64,000 bases of DNA from Podarcis raffonei (Eukaryota > Chordata > Lepidosauria > Squamata > Lacertidae). Location of the stretch: positions 630,001 to 694,000 of the forward strand of contig NC_070619.1 in assembly GCF_027172205.1 (NCBI RefSeq), read 5' to 3'. Position numbers and translations under genes: made by a program. Below the pieces are notes generated by a model. That model was given only the letters and a program-made list of their open reading frames with translations. It ran no database searches and was not told where the DNA came from. Within the stretch, counting starts at the first letter, position 1. The number at the start of each line of letters is the position of its first letter. Shown here piece by piece: positions 21,755-32,392 of this stretch.

Positions 21755-22137
21755 GACGGGGCTGCCCAAACTGTTTAAATTTAGATTGGTCTCAACTAGG
21801 GCCAGGGCCTTTTCAGTACTGGCCCCGATCTGGTGGAACTCTCTGCCTCATGAGGCCAGGGCCCTGCAGGGCCTGCAAAACAGAGCTGTTCCACCTGGCC
21901 TTTGGTTTGGACTCAGTCTGACCCTTATGTTTCCCTCCCCTTATGGTTTTGATCTATGAGCTACTTTTAAAATGAGGCTACATTTTAAATTGCATTTTAA
22001 CCTGTATTTTAAATTAGGTTTTTTTCCTTTTATGTTTTTACTGTAATTTTACTAGTGTTAGCCGCCCTGAGCCCGGCTCTGGCTGGGGTGGGCAGGGTAT
22101 AAATAAAATTTATTATTATTATTATTATTATTATTCA
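21755..22137 (+). mobile_element. L2 LINE 3' end with (TTA)n tail
   Basis: Translation gives the L2 C-terminal block RARAFSVLAPIWWNSLPHEA, followed by a 3' UTR with TAGCCGCCCTGAGCCCGGCT and GGGTATAAATAAAATTTATT. It ends in (TTA)n. It is 5'-truncated, as usual. Confidence 0.8.
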
Positions 22138-22224
22138 AGACCTCCAAGGAAGGAGAAACCCAGGAATAACAATGAAATGCATTTGTGAGCATGGATCACA
22201 TTCGCAACCATGCCTTCAAAGCAT

Positions 22225-22361
22225 GAAATCCCCTTGCCAAAGATTCTTGGGAGCTGTAGTTTCTCTTCGCAGAGCTGCATTTCCTAGCACCCTTAACAAA
22301 CTAACTACAATTCCCAGGATACTTCTGCAAGGGGGAAGCCATGTGAATGTGCTTTAAAGTA
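22225..22361. mobile_element. Palindromic MITE (GGGAGCTGTAGTTT / AACTACAATTCCCAGG), interrupted at its right
   Basis: AGATTCTTGGGAGCTGTAGT and CTAACTACAATTCCCAGGAT are imperfect inverted arms around 22235-22322, with a GCCATGTGAATGTGCTTTAA segment after. The next element begins exactly after TA at 22360-22361. The right remnant may be 23549-23600. Confidence 0.5.
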
Positions 22362-23546
22362 CCGTATTTTTTGCCCTATAGGATGCACTTTCCCCCCTCC
22401 AAAAATGAAGGGGAAATCTGGGTGCGTCCTATGGGGCGAATGGAGGCTTTCGCTGAAGCTTGGAGAGCGAGAGGGGTCGGTGCACACCGACCCCTCTCAC
22501 TCTCCAGGCTTCAGGAAGACATCCGCAGCCTAGGCAGCCCTGCGGGAGTTCCTGCAGGGATGTGTAGGCTGCGGATAGCAGCCTGCTTCCCGGAGCGTCG
22601 GGCGCCCTGAAAGCAGAGCGCCCGGCGCTTCGGGAATACATCCGCAGCCTAGGCAGCCCTGTGGGAGGTCCCGCAGGGATGTCTAGGCTGCGGATAGCAG
22701 CCTGCTTCCCGGAGCGTCGGGCGCTCTGCTTTCAGGGCGCCCGGCGCTTCGGGAACACATCCGCAGCATGGGGAGCCCTGCAGGAGGTCCCGCAGGGCTG
22801 TCTAGGCTGCGGATAGTAGCCTGCTTCCCGGAGCGCCGGGCGCCCTGAAAGCAGAGTGCCTGGCGCTTCGGGAACACACCCGCAACCTAGGCAGCCCTGC
22901 AGGCATTCCCGCAGGGCTGCCTAGGCTGCGGATAGCAGCCCGCTTCCCGGAGCGCCAGGCGCCCTGAAAGCAGAGCGCCCGGCGCTTCGGGAACCCACCC
23001 GCAGCCTAGGCAGCCCTGCAGGCGTTCCCGCAGGGCTGCCTAGGCTGCGGATAGCAGCCTGTTTCCCGGAGCGCCGGGTGCGCTGAAAGCAGAGCGCCCG
23101 GCGCTTCGGGAACACATCCGCAGCGTGGGGAGCCCTGCAGGAGTTCCCCGCAGGGCTCCCCACGCTGTGGATAGCAGCCTGCCGCCCGGCGCGAGGGGTG
23201 CCCTGAAGCAGAGCGCCCCGCGTGCCGGACAGACATCCGCAGCGTGGGGAGCCCTGCAGGAGTTCCCCGCAGGGCTCCCTACGCTGCGGATAGCAGCCTG
23301 CTGCCCGGCGCGCGGGGCACCCTGAAGCAGAGGGCCCTCGCGCAGGGCAGACATCGGCCAGTCCCACAAGCTCAGGGGACAGCAGGGAGGCGCAGCGCCG
23401 CCATCCCGCTGTTCCTCGACCTGGTTCGGTTTCCCCGACCTGCTTGGTGGGGGGGGAATATAGGAAAAAAAAATTTCCTTTATTTCCCCCCCAAAAAACT
23501 AGGTGTGTCCTATGGGACGGAGTTTCCTATGGAACGAAAAATACGG
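22362..23546. mobile_element. TA-flanked MITE (CCGTATTTTTTGCCC family) carrying a tandem array
   Basis: It starts CCGTATTTTTTGCCCTATAG and ends in an inverted copy (GGAACGAAAAATACGG), with TA at 22360-22361 and 23547-23548. The sub-terminal CCTCCAAAAATGAAGG and CCCCCCAAAAAACTAGG parts match the 252-bp relative at 58655-58906. This copy is 1185 bp because its middle is filled by a 119-bp tandem array. It has no transposase. Confidence 0.8.
22521..23352. repeat. Seven tandem 119-bp units, each with two palindromes
   Basis: The phrase A[T/C]CCGCAGC (or CACCCGCAAC) recurs at 22521, 22640, 22759, 22878, 22997, 23116 and 23235, an exact 119-bp period. An eighth, diverged ATCGGCCAG at 23353 follows. 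Each unit folds into two hairpins. One pairs CATCCGCAGCCTAGGCAGCC with its complement around a GCGGGAG-TTCC centre. The other pairs TTCCCGGAGCG with CGCTTCGGGAA. Open frames across the array are by-products of its composition. Confidence 0.93.
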
Positions 23547-23685
23547 TATGTGACTCTGCTCTTAAGTCTTCTTAGAGCGCCAAGTGATTCTCTGCTTTTC
23601 TAAATATTTGTATTATTGGTGCTCTCTTGAATTACACCCTGGATAGAGTATTGCAATCTATTCTTTGTGGGGATGGCCTTGAAGA

Positions 23686-23686
23686 T

Positions 23687-23736
<50 letters not shown>

Positions 23737-24250
23737 TATTTCAATTTATATACTGCCCTTTATCAGAAGATCCCAGGTGGGGTTCCACAGTAAAAACACA
23801 TTACAGAACATCAAGGATAAAAACATAATAATAAGAATACTGACAGGAAGCCTATTAATGAAACAGTCATCATAATAACTAGTTATTACTGATACATTAT
23901 TCGTATGAAATTGCTTATTTATTTAGTCAAATTTATATACATCTTGATAGTTAAAAACAAACAAACCTCAAAGCAGTTTAGAAAATAATAACGCCGAAAA
24001 ATCAAGAAAAATACGCAAGCTTTAAATGAAACAAAACTTTCTTTCAAGTACTAAAACAGATTCAAATCCCCCCCCCCCTTTTCAAGCATCCAAACAGGCT
24101 GGACTAAATGGGAAGATGCCTGCCTGATATCAAGAGGCAGGGAGTCCTAAAGTCTAGGTGCTGCCATACTAACTGATCGAGTTCTTACTGTTGCAACTGG
24201 CGCATTGAGCTGAATTGAACCTGGACAAATATTTCACTGCCAGTGTGTTT
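23686..24250 (-). mobile_element. (ATA)n run and L2-like LINE 3' fragments
   Basis: (ATA)n at 23686-23735 is followed by TTTCAATTTATATACTGCCC and TTTATCAGAAGATCCCAGG (L2-like 3' end, minus). A second related piece starts near 23920 (TCAAATTTATATACATCTTG). Another (ATA)n run is at 24427-24475. Confidence 0.55.
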
Positions 24251-24428
24251 TTCCTGTGTCTTGAGGGCAGCATGCCCCAAAAGTCTGCTTTAAAGTATTT
24301 TACATAAACAAGAGTTTATTTGTAGTATGGGGGTTATTAGGTTGTTTTTCTTTTTATTGTCCTTTGTGTTTCTTAAACTGAAATGTGATGTTGTGAACTG
24401 GATCTAGGGAGGTGTACAAATTGTAATG

Positions 24429-24466
<38 letters not shown>

Positions 24467-24477
24467 CCAGTGGTACC

Positions 24478-24962
24478 TCGGTTTTCAAACATCTCCATTG
24501 ACGAACATTTCGGTTTTTGAATGCCGTAAACCCGGAAGTACAGTCATACCTCAGGTTACGAACACGGCAGGTTGTGCATTTTTGGTTGCGGACTGCGCCG
24601 AACCTGGAAGTACCGGAACGAGTTACTTCCAGGTTTGGCGCTTGCACGTGCGCAGAAGCACAAAATGACGTCACACACATGTGCAGAAGCGCCTAATCGC
24701 GTCACGCGTGTGCGCAGATGCGGCACTTCACGCTGTGGGTTGCGAACGTGCCTCCCACATGGATCACATTCGCAACCCAAGGTATAACTGTAAATGCTTC
24801 GGTTTTCAAACACACCTTGGAAGTTGAACATGCCAAGCGGCTTCCACTGAGTGCAAGATCCTGAGGCCTAGCCGTTGGCTATTGAGTTTTCGGTTTTCGA
24901 ACATTTCAGAACTCGGAATGGTCTTCCAGAACAACTTACGTTCAAAAACTGAGGTACCGCTG
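24478..24962. mobile_element. Tigger-like MITE (CAGTGGTACCTCGGTTTTC), hosting another MITE
   Basis: Terminal inverted repeats are CAGTGGTACCTCGGTTTTCA at the left and GTTCAAAAACTGAGGTACCG-CTG at the right, with TA after the right end. Removing the nested element at 24541-24790 leaves an element of about 235 bp. Confidence 0.8.
24541..24790. mobile_element. Nested MITE (CAGTCATACCTCAGGTTACG), TA target duplication
   Basis: It begins CAGTCATACCTCAGGTTACG and ends CGCAACCCAAGGTATAACTG, with TA on both sides (24539-24540, 24791-24792). It is inserted in the middle of the MITE at 24478-24962 and is therefore younger than it. Confidence 0.85.
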
Positions 24963-25279
24963 TAATAGTCATGAGTAATCATTTGTCTATTTATAGAAAG
25001 GATCTGTTTTGTTGCTGCAGGAAAACCTGCATCCTGGTTCCTTCTCTCCAGAAAAAGGAGTTTCTCAGAGCTGCTAACAAGGTATAAACCACACTGAAAA
25101 TTAAACCGCAGAATTATCCCTCTCCAAAAAGGGAAACACACAAGCAGGATTCGAACACAAGAGCAACTCTCCCCTCCTGCAGTTTCCAGGAACTCTGATT
25201 CAGAAGCATTGGTGCCTCTGACTGTGGCTGCAGGTCATAAACCTCCTGGCTAGGAGCCCTCCAGAGCCCTCTCCTCCTC

Positions 25280-25296
25280 CGTTGTTGTTGTTGTTG

Positions 25297-25352
<56 letters not shown>

Positions 25353-25420
25353 TTATGCCACCCATCTGACTGTGTTGCCCCAGCAACAGAATAGTAAAAT
25401 TTGAAACCCTCCAGCATTAA
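25280..25420 (-). mobile_element. (GTT)n/(TTA)n run and L2-type 3' tail
   Basis: A poly-T and (ATT)n stretch is followed by TTATGCCACCCATCTGACTG and TTGCCCCAGCAACAG, the complement of an L2-type end. Confidence 0.65.
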
Positions 25421-25556
25421 CAAAGGAATGTGTCCCATTTTCTTTTAAAGCCATCCAGGATGGTGGCCTTCCTCCTGTGGCAGTCAGTTCCACAGTCTCA
25501 CTGCCAAGTTGTTTCAATCCCATCTGTTTTTCTCTCATCCCCCCTTGCAGAGCTCC

Positions 25557-25613
25557 ATGGGTTTGGCGGCCGCCCCCTACGCCTGCCACCCGGAGCCCCT
25601 GGCACCCTCCTAA
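25557..25613 (+). promoter_or_regulatory. SLC39A3: Upstream ORF in the SLC39A3 5' leader (18 codons)
   Basis: In the exon that starts at 25551, an ATG in CTCCATGGG context opens an 18-codon frame (MGLAAAPYACHPEPLAPS) and stops at 25611-25613. This is 26 bases before the main ATG and in a different frame. It could reduce main-frame initiation if this leader is used. Confidence 0.5.
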
Positions 25614-25639
25614 CAGATGCCCCCGGGTGCCGCACCACC

Positions 25640-27506
25640 ATGAACCTCCTGGTGACCAAGGTGCTGTCCCTGGTGGGGGTCTTTGTGCTGATGCTGGGGG
25701 GGTCCTTGCTGCCTGTCCGCTTCATTGCCACCGATGGTGAGAAGGCAGAGCGCTCCCAGCGCATCATCTCCGTCTGCAACTCCTTCGGAGGCGGCGTCTT
25801 CCTGGGCACCTGCTTCAACGCCCTGCTGCCGGCTGTGCGAGAAAAGGTGGGGCGCAAATCGGGGGGGGGCAATGCCATGTGGAGAGGACCTTGAGGGCCA
25901 CGTTGAGCCTCCCGGGGCCTGAGGTTTCCCCATCCCGGATCTGTATGGCCATGGAATGGAGCCCCCCCTATTCAGAGGCACTCTACCTTTGAATAAATAA
26001 CTTTACTCAATCTGGGCTTCCCTCCCTGTCCGTTTGTGGAGGGCAGGATCAACACAACCCAGCAGCCACTGCTGTGAACGTGTGTATGAGGGGGGTTCCC
26101 AAGGGCCGCCTCCCCTTCTATGCAGCCTTCTGGGGGCCATGGAGTGGGCAGGGCTTGGCCAATCTTCTTTTAAAGCCATCGCATTTGGTGACCATTTGTG
26201 CTGCTGCCCCCCTGAGACCCTCCTCCCCTCTCCTGGCTGGGAAAGAAGGCGCCAGTCCCCGCTGAGGATGCCGAGGGGGGATCCTGGGGGTTTGTTCCCA
26301 TAACGGTTCCCACCTTGTTAGCGGGTCTGAGAAACTCCTCCTGGGAGACCAGGATGCGAGTTTCCCTGCAGCCAAGAGACACTTGACCTTTCCCTATTGC
26401 TTGGCTGTGGTGGGCAAAGGAGAGGGAGGGGCTTTCCTTTGCAGGCTCCCCAGACGCTCGTAGGTGACCCCCAGGTCTAGGGTGCCATTGGCCTGATCCA
26501 GCCAAGCTGATCTCCACTGAGCTGGGCAGAGGGGATATTTGGGGAGACAGCAGACAATTGGCTCAGTCTGCAGACCATGAGACTCTTAATCTCAGGGTTG
26601 TGGGTTTGAGTCCCATGTTGGGCAAAAGATCCTTGCCTTGCAGGGGGTTGGGCTGGATGACCCTCAGGTTTCCCTTCCAACTCTACAATTCTATGCTGCC
26701 TCCCCCTTGTGGCAGGGAGTTCCGCTGCTTCACAGCCTCTTCTCTTCCCTCCGCAGCTGGCGGAGGTGCTCAAGGTGGGCAACGTGGTGACCGACTACCC
26801 TCTGGCTGAGACCATCATGCTGCTGGGCTTCTTCATGACGGTCTTTGTGGAGCAGCTGGTGCTGACAGTGCGCAAGGAGCAGCCGTCCTTCATTGACCTG
26901 GAGACCTTCAATGCCGGCTCGGATGCGGGCAGTGACTCTGAGTTCGAGAGCCCCTTCCTGGAGCCGCCCTCCAAGCGCCACCACTACCACCAGGGCAGCT
27001 CGACCAGCCACAGCTCCAGCCAGTGCGGCCTCAATGTCCACGAACTCTCCCGCTCGACTCCGCTGCGCCTCTTTAGCCTGGTCTTTGCCCTCTCAGCCCA
27101 CTCCATCTTCGAGGGGCTGGCGCTGGGCCTGCAGGAGGAGGGGCACAAGGTCATGAATCTCTTCCTGGGCGTGGCCATCCATGAAACGCTGGTGGCTGTG
27201 GCGCTGGGCATCACCATGACCAAGACGGGCCTCACCCTGCGCGAGGCGGCCAAGCTGGCGGGCGCCGTCAGCCTCATGATCCCGCTGGGCATCGTCATCG
27301 GGATGGGCATCGAGAGCCGCCACAGCGTGGCCTCCAGCGTGGCCTCGGTGCTCCTGCAGGGCATTGCCAGCGGCACCTTTGTCTTTGTCACCTTCTTTGA
27401 GATCCTGGCCAAGGAGCTGGAGGACAAGAGCAGCCGCCTCCTCAAGGTGCTCTTCCTCGTCCTGGGCTACGCCGTCATGGCCACCCTCGTCTTCTTCAAG
27501 TGGTGA
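25640..27506 (+). CDS. SLC39A3: SLC39A3, zinc transporter ZIP3 (2 coding exons)
   Basis: Coding exons are 25640-25846 and 26757-27506, with donor GAAAAG|GTGGGG and acceptor CTCCGCAG|CTGGCG. Together they are 957 bases (318 residues; human ZIP3 is about 314). The N-terminus NLLVTKVLSLVGVFVLMLGG is TM1, and CNSFGGGVFLGTCFNALLPA is TM2. ZIP-family metal-site motifs are ALSAHSIFEGLALG in TM4 (His at about 184) and HETLVAVALG in TM5 (His at about 211). TM8 ends LVLGYAVMATLVFFKW. The variable TM3-TM4 loop holds a short RHHYHQ run (about 143-148). ZIP3 imports Zn2+ across the plasma membrane. The ATG fits the family start and its context is CACCATGA. The frame is intact and GC-rich in third positions. 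Confidence 0.97.
26538..26694 (+). mobile_element. tRNA-Lys(CTT)-derived SINE with CR1-like tail
   Basis: ATGAGACTCTTAATCTCAGG and GTTGTGGGTTTGAGTCCCAT match the anticodon arm and T arm of tRNA-Lys(CTT). The tail TTGCAGGGGGTTGGGCTGGA to CCAACTCTACAATTCTATG is CR1. It lies in the SLC39A3 intron. Minus-strand relatives are at 39992 and 51653. Confidence 0.8.
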
Positions 27507-28731
27507 CGCCGTGGCCTCCAGGCGGGGAAGCTCTTCCCCACCGCTGCCACCCTCAGCCACGCCCCAAGCCACGCCAAAGAGTTCTGCATGGCGTGATGTA
27601 GCGTGGGCTCCGTGGCCTCGAGGCCGGATGGAGGAACAGGACGCTTCCTGCTGCCCCCTTAGACACACACACTCCGGACCAGGGGGACCAAGATGGGACA
27701 TGGCACTGCCTTGCTCAGCTCCCCTCGCTCTCAGGGAGACCCGAGTCCCTGAGGCAGCTTGGCACTCATGCCTTTCTCCTCCCCAGATCCTGGGCAACCC
27801 CTCTCCTGCAAGGCTTGAACCAGTCAGGAGCAAGGTGGCAAGGGCCACGGAAGGTGGCAGAGCCACAACAGGACCTGGGCCTGATCAGTTCCCACTCCTT
27901 TTTCTGCCCTCCTGGCAAAGCTCTTGGCAGCCAGCTAACCTGTGGCGCCTCTTCAGGGTCAAGGGCGCAGAAAGGGCGTCTTATCCCCCTCTGGCTCCCC
28001 CCTTATTTTCCAGGAGGTGAGGATTGTGGCGGCAAGAGGGGAGACCTGGCTGCACAGAGTTTCCCTCCAGGCCTGTGCAGTTTCCCCACAGATTTTGCTC
28101 TTGTGGACGCAAAATCCCGCTGGGACGTTCGTTGGGTTTCTTAGGGGGCGCAGGGAGGAGATCCCCTTGTGGGCTTTTGCCAACGGTTGGCTGGTGGTCT
28201 GGCCCAGCCAAAGCTCACTGGCTGCCAGGAAGCCAAAATTCGCAGTCTCTCTCCCTGCAAAAGGTTCACTTTCCCCTCTCTTCAAAAGGCTCATTTTTTC
28301 CTTCTCTCTTGCTGTGAGCAGATTTGCCAGGGAGCCCAAATCCACAGTCTCTGTCTCTCCTTTTTCATTTTCCTTTGATTCCCACCTGGCCAAAGCCAAC
28401 CCCACTTGGAGCCGCCTCCTGCTTTCTCCTTTGCGCCTGAGTGCGCAGGTGACACCTGAGCCTCTCCTTCCTTCTTCCCAGTCGAGGGGACCTGCTGCTC
28501 CCGGGGCACCATGCACTTTCCTAATTTGCAGCACAGACAGAAATCTCCTCCTGGCCCCCCAATTCTCTGCCTCCTTGTATTTCTAACGCTTTTCTTGAAG
28601 GGGAAGGGGTGGTGGAGCAGGGCTGTACCCCAAGAAGGTGGAAAGCCGGTTTGCGGGGACCCTTGTGGGCTGCAAGGAGGAAAGTTGCCATTGCTGTTCC
28701 TTTCATTTTTTTGTTCATCTGGGGTCTGAAG

Positions 28732-28769
<38 letters not shown>

Positions 28770-29700
28770 GGGAGGCCTTTCGGCTGCTGAGTCCAGAGGC
28801 TTGGATGGCCTAATGGATCCCTGGAGCACAAAAGAGGAGGTGGCATGCAGACTCTTTCCTGCACCACTTTCAGGGTGGAAGGACATGCAGGAGGCAAGGG
28901 GGGGGGTCTCAGTCTTCCTGCCACTGCTTCCCACCCCCAGCTCTGGCACCAGAGTTTTGGCTTTGATTCATGTCGGGGTAGAGACTCGAACACGAGGCTC
29001 AGAAGTAGCAGCTGGCATGTGCCGAGGCCTCACTCTTCTCCTGTGCCCACCCTTCAGTTTCTGGGAAAGGGAGCTGTCCTCAGCTGCCAGCCCCCTTCTT
29101 GCTGACCCAAAAGGATCCAGCAGAGCTGTCTTGTCAAAACAACATTGCACTGGGGCTTTTTGCCACCTGACGAAAGAGGCTGGTGTGACCCGGAAGCTTG
29201 CACTGTCCTTTGGCCCCACCAAATGAAAGAGCAGCCATATCTCTGGCGGATCTCTCTCTTTTTCTTAGGGGTCTGGGATTAGGGTTCCATCGCCCCCCAA
29301 CCAAGTCTGCAGGCTTGGCTGTGCACTTTCTGCAGAGGCTATGCTTCCCAGGCCCACGTTTTGCAGGGGATCCAAGGGCCTCCCTGGCTTTCCTTGGGTG
29401 TGGTGAGAGAGGGAACCTTGGACTCTGGGGCTTCCATGCTGGGAAAGTTACCTGCTTGTGAGCAGAACACGTTGAGGCTGCTTTTCCATTTAAATCCACA
29501 TCCTTTCCCCCCACCAGGACTTTGAATTTAGCACAGAGGAAATTGTGCACATGTGATATTTTTGCATTCTGCTCTGGGGGCAGGGTTTTTATTTTATTTT
29601 AATAATTCAGTGTAATCTCCACTGTGCTAAAAAAATGATAATAACAGTCACCGGCCTTTTATTCAGCCGCTCTTTAAATAAAACACCTTTCAAATTTCGC
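27507..29700 (+). other. SLC39A3: SLC39A3 3' UTR and downstream flank, AATAAA at 29677
   Basis: The first clear AATAAA after the stop with a GT-rich downstream region is at 29677-29682, giving a 3' UTR of about 2.2 kb. No other gene is recognisable. A (GA)n run lies at 28734-28763. The long open frames here on both strands look compositional. Confidence 0.45.
28734..28763 (+). repeat. (AG)n microsatellite
   Basis: About 15 AG units within the presumed SLC39A3 3' UTR. Confidence 0.85.
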
Positions 29701-31100
29701 CACTTTTCTCTGGCTCTGTTTATTGGGGGGGGGGAGCTGTACTCTGTTCCAGGCCAATTTTTGCAAATATAAAACTCCCAAACCAAAATTCCTCTGGAGA
29801 GGTTTGCGTTCTTCTTTGCAGCGCGATTTCCTGCAAGATGCTGTTGGCGCAGGAATAAGTGCATCAGCGGTGGATTTACACTGGACTGTCCAGACTCCAA
29901 CCTGCTTTATTCGTTTTTCTGCAATGCTCCCCCCAAACATGACCCCATTATTGCATGGGCTTAAATGGTCCAGTTCTGCAGCAAAAAAGTGGGGCCAGAA
30001 AAATAAACGGGAGCATTTGCGGCCTGGTTGAAAAGCTACCGGGTTTCACCTGGAAGTTACCGAGCTCCCCAACACTTTGCATGTGCAAAGAGATTTCAAA
30101 AAGTGTTAAATTTATACCACAAAATGCATAAAAAGTGGGGGTTGTTTGGAGGCAGCACAACACCATCCTGAGCACAATAAAAAGCGAAATTTATCCTAAA
30201 TTTATGGGGTCCTGCAGTTTTTGTGGGGGGTTGTGAATTCTGAGCCGCCCCCTGTGGAAGTGACTGTCGGACAGAGCTGACCCCTCCCTTTTTTCTTGAG
30301 GGGGGCTCTGGAGTCTCATCCGGCTCCCCTAAGAACTCGGGAATCCAGATGGACTGCCTTTGGGCCTGAAGGCTCCATAAGAGCATAGGAAGAGCCTCTG
30401 TCAAATCTTCGTTCATCTGCTGGAGCCGGTTCCCACCAGGGACACTTTCTCTGAAGTAAACCTTCATCCCGATAACCTTTTTGGTGGAACTGCAAACAAC
30501 AACCCTGCGAGGCAGCGGGAAGCAGGGGCACCCAGAGATTGCAGGGCCCACCCCCATCTCCCTCCATCCCCAGCAGACGGCACAGTCAGGGGCAATGGAG
30601 GCAGCACAGCCCGACAGCTGGAAGGTTGCAGGTCTTCCTTGCGCACACACAAGTCTGGCTCCTTGCCTTCTCCCCGCTTGGCTTCCAGAGCTGTTGACAC
30701 ATACACGCACACACCCCGCCAGTGCGAAGCTGCTGAGCAAGACAGGTGTCCCGCAGGGGGCTTTGCTCAGACCAGTGGGCCGCCTTGTCCTCTGGCTCCT
30801 GCCGGGAGGGGCTCCCTGTTGCTCACCGCAGCTGGCTGCTATATTAATAACAATCCCAGATATTAATTAATTGGCTGCATGAGTCACCCGGCCACCCGTC
30901 GCTCTGGGAGGAATTCTGCAAAGAGGGACAGTGTATCCCCAGAGTCTGGCTTCCGCCTCTCCAGTTTGGGAAGGCATTGCCGCCCAATGGTTACTGCAAG
31001 GGGGGGAAGGGGAGTAGGGCAGAAGGTCTGGCCTTGTACGTCACAGTGGCATCTTTTAAGCCCAGAATTCGGGGGTTTGGTTGGGCTGAGAGTCTGGCAG
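29701..31100. other. Intergenic spacer, mostly unassigned
   Basis: I see a copy of the unclassified GGAGCC/CAGTCTATC repeat family in minus orientation near 30343-30385 and no gene. The 30.1-30.7 kb open frames have no recognisable domain. Confidence 0.4.
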
Positions 31101-31104
31101 AAGC

Positions 31105-31200
31105 ACCATGGAATTGTAGAATTTGAAAGGGACCCCCCAGGGTCATCTAGTCCAACCCTGTGGAATGCAGGAATCTCAGCTAAAGCATCCATGACAGATG
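31105..31200 (-). mobile_element. CR1 3' tail, minus orientation
   Basis: TTGTAGAATTTGAAAGGGAC and GTCATCTAGTCCAACCCTGT are complements of a CR1 end. Confidence 0.75.
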
Positions 31201-31479
31201 GCCACCAGAAGTGCCCACACTGGCTGGCAACAGCAACTCCCTAGCTCCCAGGAAAACCAGGCAGGATCCCTCCTTGTCCTTCTGGGAGGTGGAGATGCTC
31301 TTCTTCCGTGGCCGCTCAATCCCTTCTTCACTCTTACCTGTTCTAAGTTTTTGGCTTACTGCGTTTTATCAGTGTTTGCTTTAGTTGTTTTTTTTTTTTT
31401 TAGCCCCGCTGAGTCCAAATTCTGGCAGAAAAGAGGGGTTTTAGTAAGAGCAGGGTGGTGCCGCCTCTCTCAACCCTGG

Positions 31480-31960
31480 CGCCCTTGAACTACAACTCCC
31501 ACCATCTCTGACTGCTGGCTGTGCTGTCTAGGAAGGATGGGAGTTTTAGTCCAGCAACATCCTGCCTTGCGGGGGCTGGACTCGATGACCTTTGGGGGTC
31601 CCTTCCAACTCTACAATGCTATGATTCGAGGGAAAGGGTGGGATGGGTCTGCATCTCCTCGGCCCGGACGCTCCCTGGCTGCGCCCATGGGTGCGGGTTG
31701 CTGCCTCTCACCCTGGCCCACCTGGCAGCTCTGTTGTGGGGAAGAAATGCGGAGGGAAGAGCCAAGCAATGGGGCAGAGTTTGCGCATGGCCCAGACGCA
31801 AGCTGGGGCTGCCTGGGAAGCCGAAGGCCGCCCTGAAAGCCTTTCCTAAGTTGCACGAAAGTGGGGTTGAGAGGCAGTGTGGTGTAGTGGTTAGTGCTGG
31901 AGATGGGGGACCGCAGGGGGTGGCGCTGGGGGCCAGCTGCTGCCTCTCAGCCTGGGCGTA
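31480..31960 (+). mobile_element. Palindromic MITE, CR1 tail and tRNA SINE head in series
   Basis: Around 31487-31555, ACTACAACTCCCACCATCTC and GGATGGGAGTTTTAGTCCAG form inverted arms. CR1 tail GCTGGACTCGATGACCTTTG follows at 31565-31630. A tRNA SINE head GCAGTGTGGTGTAGTGGTTA starts near 31872. Confidence 0.55.
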
Positions 31961-32159
31961 GGAGCCAATTCCTGGGGGCCGAGGTCCCTTTGGTCCCCCC
32001 AATAAAATAATTGATATTCAAATGGAGTGTCTTGTGGTCGATTATGCATACCTGGTATTTTATTCAAGTTGGCCCGCTTGTCCTACCTGGCAGGGCTGTC
32101 GTTGCAGGGATGCCCCTTCGGAGTCCAATGCGGCGGGAGAGAAACGCAATTAGCTAATG

Positions 32160-32392
32160 AGCTAACTAGCCATGACAGATGGAAGAGATGGAAGCCCCGA
32201 GGTGGGGGCCCTGCGAGGGGCGGGGCGTGAGGAGAGGCCCTCCCCTCCCCCCTCCCGCCCCATATCGGCGACGTTCACACGTGACGCGCCTCCTCCTCCT
32301 CCTCCGCGGCGTCTCCGGATGGCTGCTGGGCGGCCGCGCTGCTGCTGCTGCTGCTGCTGCTGCTCCGGTCCAGGCTGAGCCCCGCCAGGCAG
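32160..32392 (+). promoter_or_regulatory. DIRAS1: DIRAS1 CpG promoter and non-coding exon 1 with (GCT)9
   Basis: The CpG-rich block includes a CACGTGAC E-box-like site near 32277 and ends with a strong donor CCAGGCAG|GTAAGGGG at 32392/32393. An uninterrupted (GCT)9 lies at 32338-32364, inside the presumed 5' UTR. Assignment to DIRAS1 rests on orientation and on the coding exon at 42415 opening with an acceptor. The exon's 5' end is not defined. Confidence 0.55.

Noticed and set aside
22521-23352. CRISPR-like regular repeat array
   Set aside because: The whole 119-bp unit repeats, with no unique spacers, in a vertebrate transposon. It is not a CRISPR.
22921-23369. 100-150 codon frames on the minus strand across the 119-bp array
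   Set aside because: They are generated by tandem repetition inside a MITE, with no domain.
26538-26620. A genuine tRNA-Lys gene
   Set aside because: The tRNA part is degenerate and continues into a CR1 tail. Identical arrangements recur at 39992 and 51653, so it is a SINE. The same applies to the tRNA-Ile-like heads.
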